Origin: Pedobacter suwonensis
Lineage (GTDB): Bacteria > Bacteroidota > Bacteroidia > Sphingobacteriales > Sphingobacteriaceae
Direction of reading: 5' to 3'
Length of the DNA stretch: 64,000 nt
Assembly (NCBI RefSeq): GCF_900111825.1
Contig: NZ_FOJM01000001.1
Location: 514,989 to 578,988, forward strand
Shown here: piece after piece, positions 35,201 to 43,540 of the stretch
Layout of the letters: each line of letters starts with the position of its first letter
How positions within the stretch are numbered: position 1 is the stretch's first letter
Translations under genes and position numbers: made by a program
The notes under the pieces: model-generated
Database searches by the model: none
What the model was told of the DNA's origin: nothing
The model's input: the letters and a program-made list of their open reading frames with translations, nothing else

Positions 35201-35628
35201 TTATCAGCAACCACACCCCATACCTCGATTTTTACTGCTACCCGCGTTGCAACAACCGGTAAATTTTCTTTCGGGCTGATTACGATGGTTTTGTTAACAA
35301 TGTTAAAACTCAGATTTTGATCTTTTAAAGAAGCATTCAGTGCATCGGTGAGTGATGTGTTATTAAACTCAACCGTTACATCAGGTTTATCCTGCAGCAA
35401 TTGCCCCTTATAAAAGAAAAAATAGCCTGTTTGCTTTTTGATCTCTTTAAAAACCTGTTTAAGCGAGGTTTTTCTTCGAGAGAGCGTTACTGTTTGCGAA
35501 TAGGTGGCTGCCGATAAATGTAAGGCACCTACCAATAGTAAGATTGCAGTCAATTTCATGACCAATAAAATTTTAGTCTTTACCCTCCGCATGTCGCACA
35601 CGGGGTTGTAAAGGGTAGTTAATTTCAT
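32227..35628 (-). CDS. STN-containing SusC-family TonB-linked transducer/importer
   Basis: This 1,133-residue outer-membrane transporter probably also signals to FecR. After the signal (LLLVGALHLSAATYSQ) comes a Secretin/TonB N-terminal (STN) domain at about 48-118 (SLKQVFKEIKKQTGYFFFYKG; LTDALNASLKDQNLSF). A carboxypeptidase-regulatory-like domain (TGETLPGVNVSVKNGAS), NDVVVTGYQ and a plug with TSLKDAAATAIYGSRAANG follow. The barrel ends SLTFSIRAAF. The STN domain is the hallmark of transducers that control a cognate FecI sigma through FecR, and both genes lie immediately upstream. Alternative starts exist within the first 24 residues (M13, M24); M24 would still leave a complete signal peptide. 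Confidence 0.95.
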   Translation of the reverse strand: MKLTTLYNPVCDMRRVKTKILLVMKLTAILLLVGALHLSAATYSQTVTLSRRKTSLKQVFKEIKKQTGYFFFYKGQLLQDKPDVTVEFNNTSLTDALNASLKDQNLSFNIVNKTIVISPKENLPVVATRVAVKIEVWGVVADKATGETLPGVNVSVKNGASVGITNEKGEFKVNVDDGSILVFSYVGYELFETKVSGTKTLNVKLTSKMTQMNDVVVTGYQTIKKDNYTGNAVTISGEQLRRVNPQNLLQSIGTFDPSFKLIDNNLAGSNPNRIPSINVRGASALPSGDGQVLRRDDILGTANMPVFMLDGYEVSVQKVFDLDVNRIASVTSLKDAAATAIYGSRAANGVIVITTKTPLEGKLRVEYNYELNLTAADLTDYQVLNAAEKLDYEVLAGLYSSSKQQVPQDQLDEIYYHKKANVVGGVNSYWLSQPLRNTIGHKHAVNLDGGSQAFRYNVNLRYQNRPGAMKGSERDQYSGGMSFQYNVKKLQFRNELSVTQVGATESPYGDFSNYVRMNPYYPLKDANGMAMRISDVYEKQDRSKEYVFNPLFDASLSSFNKSKYTEIIDNLSADLEVAKDLRLRAQMSLTTRANSDDIFTSPQANKYYLYTTDKIDEKGEYTNREMKETYWDSNIRLTWLKQIGGNYFNALVGVNARTELRDQKEFTAVGFANDRFTSIGFAKGYAEDGKPQSRLEKARLFGSFFTVNYSYKNRYLMDGTVRIDGSSKFGVNNKLAPFWSFGLGWNVHQEEFLKNNPVISQLRIKASTGLTGSVEFDPYLSKTIYKYNTGNWYSSGIGANVNSYGNENLGWQKTRMTDIGVDIGLFKDRVMILPRIYKKFTKDILADITLPPSTGFLSYKENLGDMENKGAELGINVEAVRSKEWSVNLNANMVTNKNKVVRISNALKKYNDRADELQSLKPGDGGYRGIPLLRFSEGQPFNAIYGVRSLGIDPENGRELYIKKDGTLTYDYDKRDYVVIGDPNPKVSGYFGGTVNYRRFSLYVQFQTFFGGDKYNLTLVERVENADPRYNVDKRVFEEKWKQPGDLSFYKNIADNGETDVSSRFIQPDNLINLQSVNLSYDMNKKIASKLSMSSLMFQVTANDVLRWSSVKEERGINYPFTRSLTFSIRAAF

Positions 35629-35696
35629 ACCTTTGTTATGAATGAGGTTAAAAAATAGCAGCTGGGTTTCGAAGCAAGCTGCTTGTCCAAATTTCT

Positions 35697-35729
35697 ACCG
35701 GAAGCGTTGCTGCGCTTTCGGTTTTTTTT
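35697..35729. terminator. Terminator-like hairpin, plus-strand orientation
   Basis: ACCGGAAGCG pairs with CGCTTTCGGT (one G-U) and is followed by eight T on the plus strand. It lies in the 207-base gap between FecR and SusC, both on the minus strand, so the U-run faces the wrong way for them. It may block antisense transcription or form a leader stem in the SusC mRNA. Confidence 0.55.
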
Positions 35730-35835
35730 AAGGTATTCCGTTTAAATTTCTGGTAGTTTTTTCATCATAAAGTTTAGTTAGTTTGTGAATTGGTTGGTTG
35801 ATTTTTGTGGCTGTTTAAAGAAAAGCCATTCTTAT

Positions 35836-36954
35836 TTAATTTCCTGTTATGGTTAGCACCTTGCCTCGAGCATCAATATGAACGTGGTTAAGTTCCAATA
35901 TTTGAAAAACCTCCGCCAGGTTGCTGTTTCTTGGTATTTCTCCTACGTATTTTTCCGATGTAATTTTGCCCTGATAAACTACATCTACATCATACCAACG
36001 TGAAATCTGGCGCATAATGCTCTGCAGATCGTCGTTATCGAAAGCGAAAACATTATTTTTCCAGGCCATTTCTTTATCTATATCTACCTGCTCATTCAGC
36101 GATAACCTGGCACCGGTTGCATTTAATAACGACTGCTCGCCCGGGTGTAGAGTTACCGAACCCGATAGTGTACTCACTTTTACGGCGCCTTCTAACAGCG
36201 TAGTTTTTACAACAGTTTCATCTCTATAGGCGTTGATATTAAAATGCGTACCTAGAACTTCAACCATTTGTGCCGCTGTTTTTACCCTGAAAGGACGCGC
36301 ACGATCCTTTGAAACCTCGAAATAGGCTTCGCCATTTAACTCCACCAGTCTTTCATTTTTTGCAAAAGCATACGGATATTTTAATGTTGTGGCTGCGTTC
36401 AACCAAACTTTCGTTCCGTCAGGAAGATTTACCTGATATGTTCCCCCACGTGGTGTAGCAATGGTATTTGATCCGGTTACCGTTGCATTCGGGATTTCTT
36501 TAATGATGTATTCGAGCTGACCGTTTTTTGCTTTCCTGATCACAATGCCGCTCTGATCCGCAATCTGACCGTTTTTAGCATCATCCAGGTTAACAACAGT
36601 TCCATCCGCCAGCGTAAGCACTGCTTTGTTTCCACCTGGAAGTATATTTTTCAATTCGGTTTTTGCCGTTAAAGGAGCAGCATTATGCCGCGTAACAAAG
36701 TATAACCCAACGCTAAAGCATAAAATGATGCTTGCAGCGACTGCAACCCATTTAACAGTAACTAATTTTAATGATTTTCGGCCACGGTTTAAGCGGTTCC
36801 AAACTTCCTTTTTGCTTGCTGCTATAAGGGAATGTTGGGGTACATTTTTTTCAAATGGTAATTGTTGATACCAATCTTCCACAACAGCCATCTCCTCCGG
36901 CGTACAATTACCTGAAATGTACTTATCTAAAAGCCTTCTAGCATTTTTTTCCAT
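35836..36954 (-). CDS. FecR-family anti-sigma factor
   Basis: This 372-residue inner-membrane regulator has a cytoplasmic N-terminus with RLLDKYISGNCTPEEMAVVEDWYQQL, which binds the sigma factor. One transmembrane helix follows near 70-90 (WVAVAASIILCFSVGLYFV). The periplasmic FecR domain includes IATPRGGTYQVNLPDGTKVWLN and RPFRVKTAAQMVEVLGTHFNINAY. A DUF4974 C-terminal domain (DDLQSIMRQISRWYDVDVVYQG) probably contacts the STN domain of SusC. It lies between its sigma gene and SusC in the canonical order. Confidence 0.95.
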   Translation of the reverse strand: MEKNARRLLDKYISGNCTPEEMAVVEDWYQQLPFEKNVPQHSLIAASKKEVWNRLNRGRKSLKLVTVKWVAVAASIILCFSVGLYFVTRHNAAPLTAKTELKNILPGGNKAVLTLADGTVVNLDDAKNGQIADQSGIVIRKAKNGQLEYIIKEIPNATVTGSNTIATPRGGTYQVNLPDGTKVWLNAATTLKYPYAFAKNERLVELNGEAYFEVSKDRARPFRVKTAAQMVEVLGTHFNINAYRDETVVKTTLLEGAVKVSTLSGSVTLHPGEQSLLNATGARLSLNEQVDIDKEMAWKNNVFAFDNDDLQSIMRQISRWYDVDVVYQGKITSEKYVGEIPRNSNLAEVFQILELNHVHIDARGKVLTITGN

Positions 36955-37099
36955 TGAAAAAGATTTGTTTGGTCTGATTAATGTATATACGGCGAAGGTA
37001 TAGGCCTGGGGGTATCAGTAAATTATTTTTTTTTAAAATAATTTCTTGACAGCCTCAATTAAACAAAAAAAGGCATGGATTAATTATACCAAAAGAACA

Positions 37100-37684
37100 T
37101 TAGTGATAATTTTTAAATAGAAAAGCCACATAAATAACCAGTCCTAATCTCGATTTGAGAATTCGAAGTGCTTTTTTAACCTGTGTTTTAACCGTTAATT
37201 CAGAAAGACCTAATTCCATGGCAATTTCTTTATGAGATTTATTTTCTTTACGGCTCAGAATAAAAATTTCGCGCATTTTGGGCGGCAAAGCATCAATTTC
37301 CTGTTCTATTAACCTAGCCATCTGTTTTTCACGCACCATATAATCGGTCAGTACATGATCCTGATCGATATAATCCTGCAAAGAATCAACGTATCTGTTT
37401 TCTACTTTTTGATGTGCAAATACATCCAGCACACGGTTACGTACGGCGGTATACAAATAGGCTGACAGGTTACCATCAGGCGCTACCTGCATACGTTTAA
37501 CCCAAAGCGATTCGAACAATTGGTGCAAAACATCTTTCGCTTCTTCTTCATCATTTAAACGCCTGCTTGCATGGATAAAAAGTAATCCATAAAAGCGGTT
37601 GTAAATTTCGGTAAAGGCAAGCTCATCACCCTGAGTTAACAAGTATGCCAATTCGCTGTCAGAGTATGAACGGTAAACACCCAT
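37100..37684 (-). CDS. FecI-like ECF RNA polymerase sigma factor
   Basis: Using the ATG at 37684 gives 194 residues starting MGVYRSYSDSELAYLL. The longer frame from 37714 adds ten hydrophobic residues not typical of sigma factors. Region 2 spans about 20-90 (FTEIYNRFYGLLFIHASRRLNDEEEAKDVLHQLFESLW). Region 4 is at 125-185, with LPPKMREIFILSRKENKSHKEIAMELGLSELTVKTQ as its helix-turn-helix. It is the sigma-70 factor, Bacteroides expansion type, that directs RNA polymerase to its own SusCD operon once FecR releases it. FecR follows after 145 bases. Confidence 0.93.
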   Translation of the reverse strand: MGVYRSYSDSELAYLLTQGDELAFTEIYNRFYGLLFIHASRRLNDEEEAKDVLHQLFESLWVKRMQVAPDGNLSAYLYTAVRNRVLDVFAHQKVENRYVDSLQDYIDQDHVLTDYMVREKQMARLIEQEIDALPPKMREIFILSRKENKSHKEIAMELGLSELTVKTQVKKALRILKSRLGLVIYVAFLFKNYH

Positions 37685-37714
37685 AGAGATCAACACAAAG
37701 ATAGTACAATACAA

Positions 37715-38106
37715 TCGGTTTCATTGTATCACGCTGGCTGTTATCGCTCTAATTAGCTTTTGTTTTCATTTTTTTACATGGCATCGCCCTATTTTGGGAC
37801 AGGCACTAAATGAATCCGATTTAAAATCGGGATACTGCCTCTTGGGTTTAGGAGCAAGTTTATTCACCCTTCCAACTTTAATATAAAACGCAGCCGAGGC
37901 CACTTAGCCCCGGTTGCAGCATTACCCTGCAGCAACGAGGTACGAGGCAGCGAAGCGTAAAAAGCAAAAGACGGGAACACACTCCCCTACATATAAAGGC
38001 CTTGCGCTCCCAATCAAGATGAATCACTAACGCTTTTAAAAGATTATTGTTCAACTACTGTAAATGGGAGAATCAATTTTCTTCAGGGCTATTTCATCAC
38101 TTTAGA
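37715..38106. other. 392-base gap between sigma factor and heme oxygenase genes
   Basis: Only dispersed-repeat material is seen: a GAATCCGATTTAAAATCGGG hairpin near 37811 and a relative of the 300-base unit's tail at 37887-38011. No open frame or RNA gene is visible. The sigma gene promoter should lie close to 37690-37740. Confidence 0.6.
37887..38011. repeat. Diverged relative of the 300-base unit tail
   Basis: The order TTAGCCCCGG, GCAGC, CGAAGCG, GACGGGAACA and GGCCTTGCGCTCC parallels the last 110 bases of the units at 24077 and 24503 (TTAGCCCCGG…CACGGGAACA…GGCCCTGCGCTCC). Intervening bases differ, so this is an old or separate family member. Confidence 0.5.
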
Positions 38107-38673
38107 TTAAACCGTATCTGCCTTTTCTTTTTCGAAAACATAGGCAAAGTGTTTAAAGGTTTCATTTGCAGCGTTGATGGCCTGTTCTTTTTCTTGTTCA
38201 GTTTTGGCATGCGCATTTAAAACAGCAATAAAATTGCCCCACATCATTCCTGTAGCCTCACCATAGCCGGAAAAGAAAGAAACGCCCTGGTTAACCCCTC
38301 CTTTTTCGAGCATTTTTACAATGATGCTTCCCCCCATGATCGAACCTTCCAGTACGTATAAAGCGCCTAATGCCTGCACCGTATTTTCAATTTTTGGTAC
38401 CGTTGTATAAGGTAGCCCGGAGATATCGCTACCAAGTTCCAAAATATCAGCTTTGATATACTTCGAATTTCTACGCTGCGCATAATCAGGCAGGACGGAT
38501 TCGGTAATATATGGTTTGATGGTTTCTTCAATATGGCTGAAATAAGCATAAAAATGTTTCAGGAGATCCGCATAATCTACGTTGTTCCTGATGGCTCTTA
38601 ACTTCAAAACAACCTGTTTCTCTAAGTTTTGATGTGCAACTTTGGTAGCCTCTTTAATATTGGTACTTAACAT
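38107..38673 (-). CDS. Biliverdin-producing heme oxygenase
   Basis: This 188-residue cytoplasmic enzyme opens the heme ring, releasing iron, CO and biliverdin. The N-terminus IKEATKVAHQNLEKQ matches the proximal-helix motif, with H14 as the likely axial ligand. The distal helix is GALYVLEGSIMGGSI near 103-117. Length agrees with bacterial HmuO/BphO proteins (180-215). It is the last gene of the HmuY/TonB operon, 27 bases after the receptor gene, which makes it the iron-releasing step for imported heme. Bacteriophytochrome-linked oxygenases look alike, but no phytochrome is nearby. Confidence 0.88.
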   Translation of the reverse strand: MLSTNIKEATKVAHQNLEKQVVLKLRAIRNNVDYADLLKHFYAYFSHIEETIKPYITESVLPDYAQRRNSKYIKADILELGSDISGLPYTTVPKIENTVQALGALYVLEGSIMGGSIIVKMLEKGGVNQGVSFFSGYGEATGMMWGNFIAVLNAHAKTEQEKEQAINAANETFKHFAYVFEKEKADTV

Positions 38674-38700
38674 GTGCTGTAATTAATGGTAATTGAATAA

Positions 38701-41061
38701 TTAATCTTTATATAAACGATAGGTTAATCCTGCCAGTACAATTCGTCCGGGCTGCCCCGGCATAAGTGGATCGGTATAATTTAAAATATTATCTACGGTA
38801 AGCCTGATGCTTAAATGTTGTTTCATCAGCTTCTTTTCAAAAGCCACATTGAGCATCCAAAAGCCATTTACGAAGGTATCATAACGGTCGATAAACTGGT
38901 TTCCATTACGATCCCCAAATGGATATTTACCCCTGTAATTGATACGGATATTTAAACTGGTATTCCAGGGGCGGTAGTTATAAAATGCTTTGAAGTTGGC
39001 CATGTGCCGCGACCGGTTCTCGATCCCCCAATAATCAGTTGGTTTTGGTGCATAAGAATTTCCGGTTGCCGGATCGTGGATGTTCTGGTTGTAGGGGTAA
39101 TGGCCTGCTTTAATGCTGTCGATTACGCTGAGGTCTCTGGCAATCAGGTACTGGTAACCTGCACTCAGCTCTAGATTTTTAACCGGACTAACGGCAAAAG
39201 ACAAATCTACTCCCTTATTTACAGCCTTTGGCAGGTTTTGATAGGTAAAGATATTACGATTTCCGGTACCCGTTGCTACCTGTATACTGTTGATCTGATT
39301 CCGTAAACTATGTTGAAAAACACCTGCCTCCAACTTGATATTGTCTTTAGGTTTCCATTCCAGACTCAGGTTTAAGGATGTACTTCGTTCTGCCTGCAAG
39401 TTCTGATCGAGCTGGTTAAGCAGAAAAGTCCTGATCTCACTGATCTGTCCCTGCTTATCTAAATTGTTTAACGTTTGCCTCAGCACTTCATTGCCTATTA
39501 CCAGATAATTGGCCGCCGGATTGTAAAACACCAGGTATCTTGATTTAAAATCCGGCGCTTTAAATCCTGTACCGGCGCCGGTCTTCAACGTTAATGTCGG
39601 CATAATCTTATATTGCAGGCCTAAACTGGGGTTCAGCTTACTGCCATAAGCATTGGTTAAATCGTAGCGTAGTCCTGCAACCCATCCAAGGTTCCTGTTC
39701 ATTTGCCAATCGCCCTGTAAAAAAGCAAAAGCATTGTTTACCGAACCCGGATTGTTTAGTGAGACATCGTTCATCTTTTCGACGCTTCCCCCAAAACCAC
39801 CTGTAAATTTAAGATCATTATTCACGCCATAGGCAAACTGTTGTTCAAAACGATGTAGGTTCTGCACAAAAACATCTTTGGTAATGCCACTATGCGTTTG
39901 CTGCCAATCTACGCTTTGATCTGATCGGAAATTGGTATAATAATAACGGCTCATGCTGCGCAACCCTGACCGGAAATGATGATCGAAAGTGGCTGAAAGA
40001 TTTAAATCCTGCTCGTTCTGACTGTCGCCAGAGATAATGCCCAAACCAAAATCTTTAGACATAAACGATTTCCTTAAGCCATACCTGCCGCTAACCCCCA
40101 GCGTACTGCCTGGAGTTAAACGGTACCTCACCCTTCCTTGCATAGCATAATTATCATAAGGCGGTGCCGTGGTTCCCTGCCGGAGGTACTTTGGATTGGT
40201 ATTGAAACCATCGGTATGGTAATAATTTGCAGACAGGTTGGCCGAGCCCCGTTGCGATGCAAATGGTGTTTCGCCCTCCAGGGTTATATCAGTTATATTT
40301 AAACTTCCGTAACTGGTTGCAATTAATGCCTGCGGCTGTAGCGCACCATAGCGGGTAACAATGTTGATCGCCCCGCCAAGGGCCTCGCTGCCAAAGAGAC
40401 AGGAAGAGGCGCCTTTAACGATCTCAATCCTTTCGATATTAGAAACGCTGATCCGGGATAAATCAAAATTTCCGCTGTTACGACCAACCATAGGCTGTCC
40501 GTCAATTAATATCATCACATATTCGCTACTAAAACCCTGCATCTGCACCCCAACCGAACGGGCGCCTCCGCCAATGTTGTTTACAATGGCAATGCCTGTT
40601 TGCTCTTTTAATACCTCATCCAATCTTCGGCTCCCCATTAGTTCGATGGTGCGCCTGCTGATTACTGTAACCGGCATGGCACTGCGTTCCAGTTTCAGCA
40701 GATGGTCAGGAGCAACACGATTTTCAGATACGGCCACCTCGTTAAGTTCTTGCTCTTCATCTGATAGTTTAATCATCAGGTGATTAACAGCTTTGGTAAT
40801 TTTAATATTGGCCTGATAACTTGCTTTGCCAACCATGCTTACCGTCATCAGGTAATTACCGGTAAATAACTTCGTGAAACTGAAATTTCCCTGCCCGTTT
40901 GTTTCGGTGTTATGTCCATCCGGTTCGAGGCGTACAGTTGCACCAGCTAAAGCCTTACCTTTATTGTCGGTAACGGTGCCTTTTAAAATTCCATCATCCT
41001 GTGCGGCCAATTTAAACTGGCAAAACAAAAGAAAAAATATAATAGCGTATAGTTTAAGCAT
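38701..41061 (-). CDS. TonB-dependent heme/hemoprotein receptor (HmuR-like)
   Basis: This 786-residue outer-membrane receptor, shorter than a SusC, has a signal peptide ending near LAAQD. The carboxypeptidase-regulatory-like domain includes LKGTVTDNKGKALAGATV. VAVSENRVAP leads into the plug, with MGSRRLDEVLKEQTGIAIV and IEIVKGASSCLFGSEALGG. The barrel ends RIVLAGLTYRLYKD. No SusD follows; two HmuY-like hemophores lie upstream and heme oxygenase downstream. It most likely accepts heme from HmuY proteins and passes it to HmuT. Specificity is inferred from context. Confidence 0.88.
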   Translation of the reverse strand: MLKLYAIIFFLLFCQFKLAAQDDGILKGTVTDNKGKALAGATVRLEPDGHNTETNGQGNFSFTKLFTGNYLMTVSMVGKASYQANIKITKAVNHLMIKLSDEEQELNEVAVSENRVAPDHLLKLERSAMPVTVISRRTIELMGSRRLDEVLKEQTGIAIVNNIGGGARSVGVQMQGFSSEYVMILIDGQPMVGRNSGNFDLSRISVSNIERIEIVKGASSCLFGSEALGGAINIVTRYGALQPQALIATSYGSLNITDITLEGETPFASQRGSANLSANYYHTDGFNTNPKYLRQGTTAPPYDNYAMQGRVRYRLTPGSTLGVSGRYGLRKSFMSKDFGLGIISGDSQNEQDLNLSATFDHHFRSGLRSMSRYYYTNFRSDQSVDWQQTHSGITKDVFVQNLHRFEQQFAYGVNNDLKFTGGFGGSVEKMNDVSLNNPGSVNNAFAFLQGDWQMNRNLGWVAGLRYDLTNAYGSKLNPSLGLQYKIMPTLTLKTGAGTGFKAPDFKSRYLVFYNPAANYLVIGNEVLRQTLNNLDKQGQISEIRTFLLNQLDQNLQAERSTSLNLSLEWKPKDNIKLEAGVFQHSLRNQINSIQVATGTGNRNIFTYQNLPKAVNKGVDLSFAVSPVKNLELSAGYQYLIARDLSVIDSIKAGHYPYNQNIHDPATGNSYAPKPTDYWGIENRSRHMANFKAFYNYRPWNTSLNIRINYRGKYPFGDRNGNQFIDRYDTFVNGFWMLNVAFEKKLMKQHLSIRLTVDNILNYTDPLMPGQPGRIVLAGLTYRLYKD

Positions 41062-41093
41062 ATTTATTGTGGCTAAGCTTTTTTTGCCTTATC

Positions 41094-42374
41094 TTATTGT
41101 TTTCTTAACTTTAACCTGTTTTCGAACATAATACTTTCTTTTGCAACGGGTTGCGAAAGATCATTTTTACCTGTAATCATTTTAGCTTTTGCGCCCGTTA
41201 GGTTTATCGATTGTTGTGTTGTCCCGTTAATCAGTTGCAAGGCCGCACTTAAGCAACTTTCAGCCGGGTCACCCCAAACAGGATTATCTGCACCCTTCAC
41301 AGCAATGTCCGGTGGCATGCCTGTAAAATAATCTGACCAGCCATTAGCATTTTGAATCAAAAAACTGCTCAGGTAAACACTGTATTGATCGATGTTGATG
41401 CCGAAAAAGCCAACGGGCTTGCCATAGGTTTTCTCTCCAATCAGTTTGACATCAAAATAAGGTTTTAAACTGCTGATCAGCATTTCGCTAGCCGATGCAG
41501 TATTGCCCGAAACAATAAAATAAACAGCCTGGATAGTCTGTAAATTTCCCTTTTTATTAAACTTATACGTATTACCCGCAATAGTATAATCTACATCAGC
41601 CATCGTAGCCATGCGGCCTTTATAAATAGCCGTTTTTCCATTGGCATCTAAATAAGGTTGGTGCTTCAGTATTTTCGCGGTACCGTTCTGCATGGATGGG
41701 TTAAATACCTCGCGGTACATCACTTTACCATTGAGGCTGGCGGGTACCATTAAATTGGCTACATATTCTGCAGTTTCCAGATAACCCCCACCGTTGCTCC
41801 GCAGGTCAATTACCATAACTTTTGGATGGGCTGCTGCGAATTCGGAAAAGGCCAGGTCTAAAGCAACCTTAGTATTGTTTAATGAGGGAAAGGAAGCCAA
41901 AGCCAGGTAAGCAACTGGCGTATTTGCGCTGATGATTACTTTATTGGCAAGCACGGCCGTGTTGGGGTTGGTAACACTAGCATTGCTCCCAGGAACACGC
42001 TTCCCCACCTGAAGATTGGAATATTTTGGATTTTCGAAATATACCGGCAACTCGTAAGGTGTACCCGTAGCTGTGTTCATTTTTAGCTGTGAAATATCAA
42101 ACAGCTCTTTCCTGAAACTGGTGATATCGGAACCAACCCCTGCATATTTTTGCCTCGGGTTAAATTCTGCATAGCTGGGTAATGCATCATTCCACAGGTA
42201 TACCTGTTTGGCATATAAAAAGATAGAATCAAGCGTAAACTCGCTTCGCGTACCCGTAGTAGGCGAGATAATCTCGTCGGCCTCATCAACAGCAACCTGT
42301 TCCTTTTTACAGGCACAGGTTGCCGTTAGAATCAGCGAGAGTAGCGTGATATATAACTTAATGTAACGTTGCAC
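41094..42374 (-). CDS. S41-family peptidase lipoprotein
   Basis: This 426-residue lipoprotein has a lipobox LTATCAC-KKEQV near residue 22. The C-terminal processing peptidase core has VMVIDLRSNGGGYLETAEYV near 190, SGNTASASEM with the nucleophile serine near 300, and GEKTYGKPVG with the catalytic lysine near 320. The N-terminal PDZ region is short or degenerate. It starts six bases after a DUF5018 gene and is followed by the TonB receptor. In this operon it could degrade hemoproteins at the surface or process the lipoproteins; both are inferences. Confidence 0.85.
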   Translation of the reverse strand: MQRYIKLYITLLSLILTATCACKKEQVAVDEADEIISPTTGTRSEFTLDSIFLYAKQVYLWNDALPSYAEFNPRQKYAGVGSDITSFRKELFDISQLKMNTATGTPYELPVYFENPKYSNLQVGKRVPGSNASVTNPNTAVLANKVIISANTPVAYLALASFPSLNNTKVALDLAFSEFAAAHPKVMVIDLRSNGGGYLETAEYVANLMVPASLNGKVMYREVFNPSMQNGTAKILKHQPYLDANGKTAIYKGRMATMADVDYTIAGNTYKFNKKGNLQTIQAVYFIVSGNTASASEMLISSLKPYFDVKLIGEKTYGKPVGFFGINIDQYSVYLSSFLIQNANGWSDYFTGMPPDIAVKGADNPVWGDPAESCLSAALQLINGTTQQSINLTGAKAKMITGKNDLSQPVAKESIMFENRLKLRKQ

Positions 42375-42380
42375 TATATT

Positions 42381-43364
42381 TTAGTTTGTAATGGTAATCA
42401 TGTCGTCAAAATAATCTGATATTCTCCCTGCTGCATAATATTCTCCCGCAGGATAGTCATAGCTATACAGATCATAGTTACCGGTGGGTAAATTATCAGG
42501 CACTTTTAAGATTAACTGACCTGTTTTGGTTTCCTTGATCATTAAGTCGTAAATTTGTTTATTGGCAGCATTGCGGATAGAAAATTTATTGATTAGTTCA
42601 ATCCTGTTTGCACCAGTAAGCACAAACTCCTCCCCAAGTTTTAACGTGAGTTTTATGGCACTTAATTCTACAGGTGTAATGGTCGGACGGCCATTAGCAA
42701 CACCGAATGAACGTTCTAAAACCACACTTCTCAGCCCTGATACAATCTTCAGTTGATAAATACCATCCGGCACAGTATTATCGACTGTTACGCTGAGTGC
42801 GATTGGTGATATTGCTGCAATCGCAACTTCTTTTTCCGTACTGTTGGCAGTATTTACTAAAAAAGCTTTGGTCTGTTCTTTACTGGCAATTATATTATCG
42901 CCGGTAACATTAATATTGCTACCTCTGTTTACAAAATTTTTAGTGTTATAAACCAAAACACCTGATGAAATATTTATTTTGAGCAGTGGTTGATTGATCA
43001 CCATTTTAATCAGGTACGCTTTGGTTGTACCGTTTTGTGCCGTTACTACAAACTTAGTCGTTTCTTTAAAAGCCACACTTTGGCCTGAAGCCGGACTTAC
43101 ACTTGCCCTTTCGGATACCACAATGGCAGGCGTAATGTGGTCTGGTACAGTCTGCCCTGAAGGCCAGTATATGGTCAGATTTTTATCATCAATTACAGCT
43201 TTAACTGGTTCACCATTGGCATCTTTTACCGTAAAACTGACAATGTCAGCATAAGGAAAATCTTCATATTCTTTTTTGCAGGCACTGAATATGCTAAAAA
43301 AGCAAAAAAGCAAAAGATAGTACGAACTGGCAGAGAAGCGTTTATATATTGTATTCATAATCAA
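42381..43364 (-). CDS. DUF5018-like lipoprotein with IPT/TIG-like repeats
   Basis: This 327-residue lipoprotein has a lipobox FSIFSAC-KKEYED near residue 28. Residues 40-125 match the DUF5018 Ig-like pattern (ADIVSFTVKDANGEPVKAVI; GTTKAYLIKM). Two IPT/TIG-like beta-domains follow (NRGSNINVTGDNI; KLGEEFVLTGANRIE; VPDNLPTGNYDLYSYDYPAG). It resembles the protein at 44217-45182 in size and domain order, so the two are probably old duplicates. Adhesive or structural roles at the outer membrane are likely; a direct part in heme binding is not shown. Confidence 0.72.
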   Translation of the reverse strand: MIMNTIYKRFSASSYYLLLFCFFSIFSACKKEYEDFPYADIVSFTVKDANGEPVKAVIDDKNLTIYWPSGQTVPDHITPAIVVSERASVSPASGQSVAFKETTKFVVTAQNGTTKAYLIKMVINQPLLKINISSGVLVYNTKNFVNRGSNINVTGDNIIASKEQTKAFLVNTANSTEKEVAIAAISPIALSVTVDNTVPDGIYQLKIVSGLRSVVLERSFGVANGRPTITPVELSAIKLTLKLGEEFVLTGANRIELINKFSIRNAANKQIYDLMIKETKTGQLILKVPDNLPTGNYDLYSYDYPAGEYYAAGRISDYFDDMITITN

Positions 43365-43471
43365 TAATTGTTAGATTTGCATTTTTAGAGCCCGCAAATA
43401 TGGCCTTAGCCAAGGCTAATATTTTTAAAACGATTTGGGATTATTCCCTTATGGGTTTATTTATGATTTTT

Positions 43472-43503
43472 AGGGACGATAAGTCGTGTTTTCGTCCCTT
43501 TTT
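43472..43503. terminator. Hairpin inside the heme operon
   Basis: AGGGACGA pairs with TCGTCCCT around a 12-base loop, with TTTTT following on the plus strand. It lies in the 176-base gap after the 197-residue lipoprotein gene. On the transcribed minus strand the U-run is missing, so it is more likely an mRNA processing or attenuation stem than a full terminator. Confidence 0.45.
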
Positions 43504-43540
43504 CTATTCCATCAAAGATTTCCCTTGATAGCGCTATTCC

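Noticed and set aside
37020..37044. AT-only 10-bp inverted repeat between sigma factor and FecR genes as a terminator
   Set aside because: The stem contains only A-T pairs in a T-rich tract and is likely low-complexity sequence; the two genes are expected to be co-transcribed.
40361..40783. 140-residue plus-strand frame opposite the TonB receptor
   Set aside because: Antisense to the conserved plug domain, rich in Ser/Leu/Pro as expected for a shadow frame.
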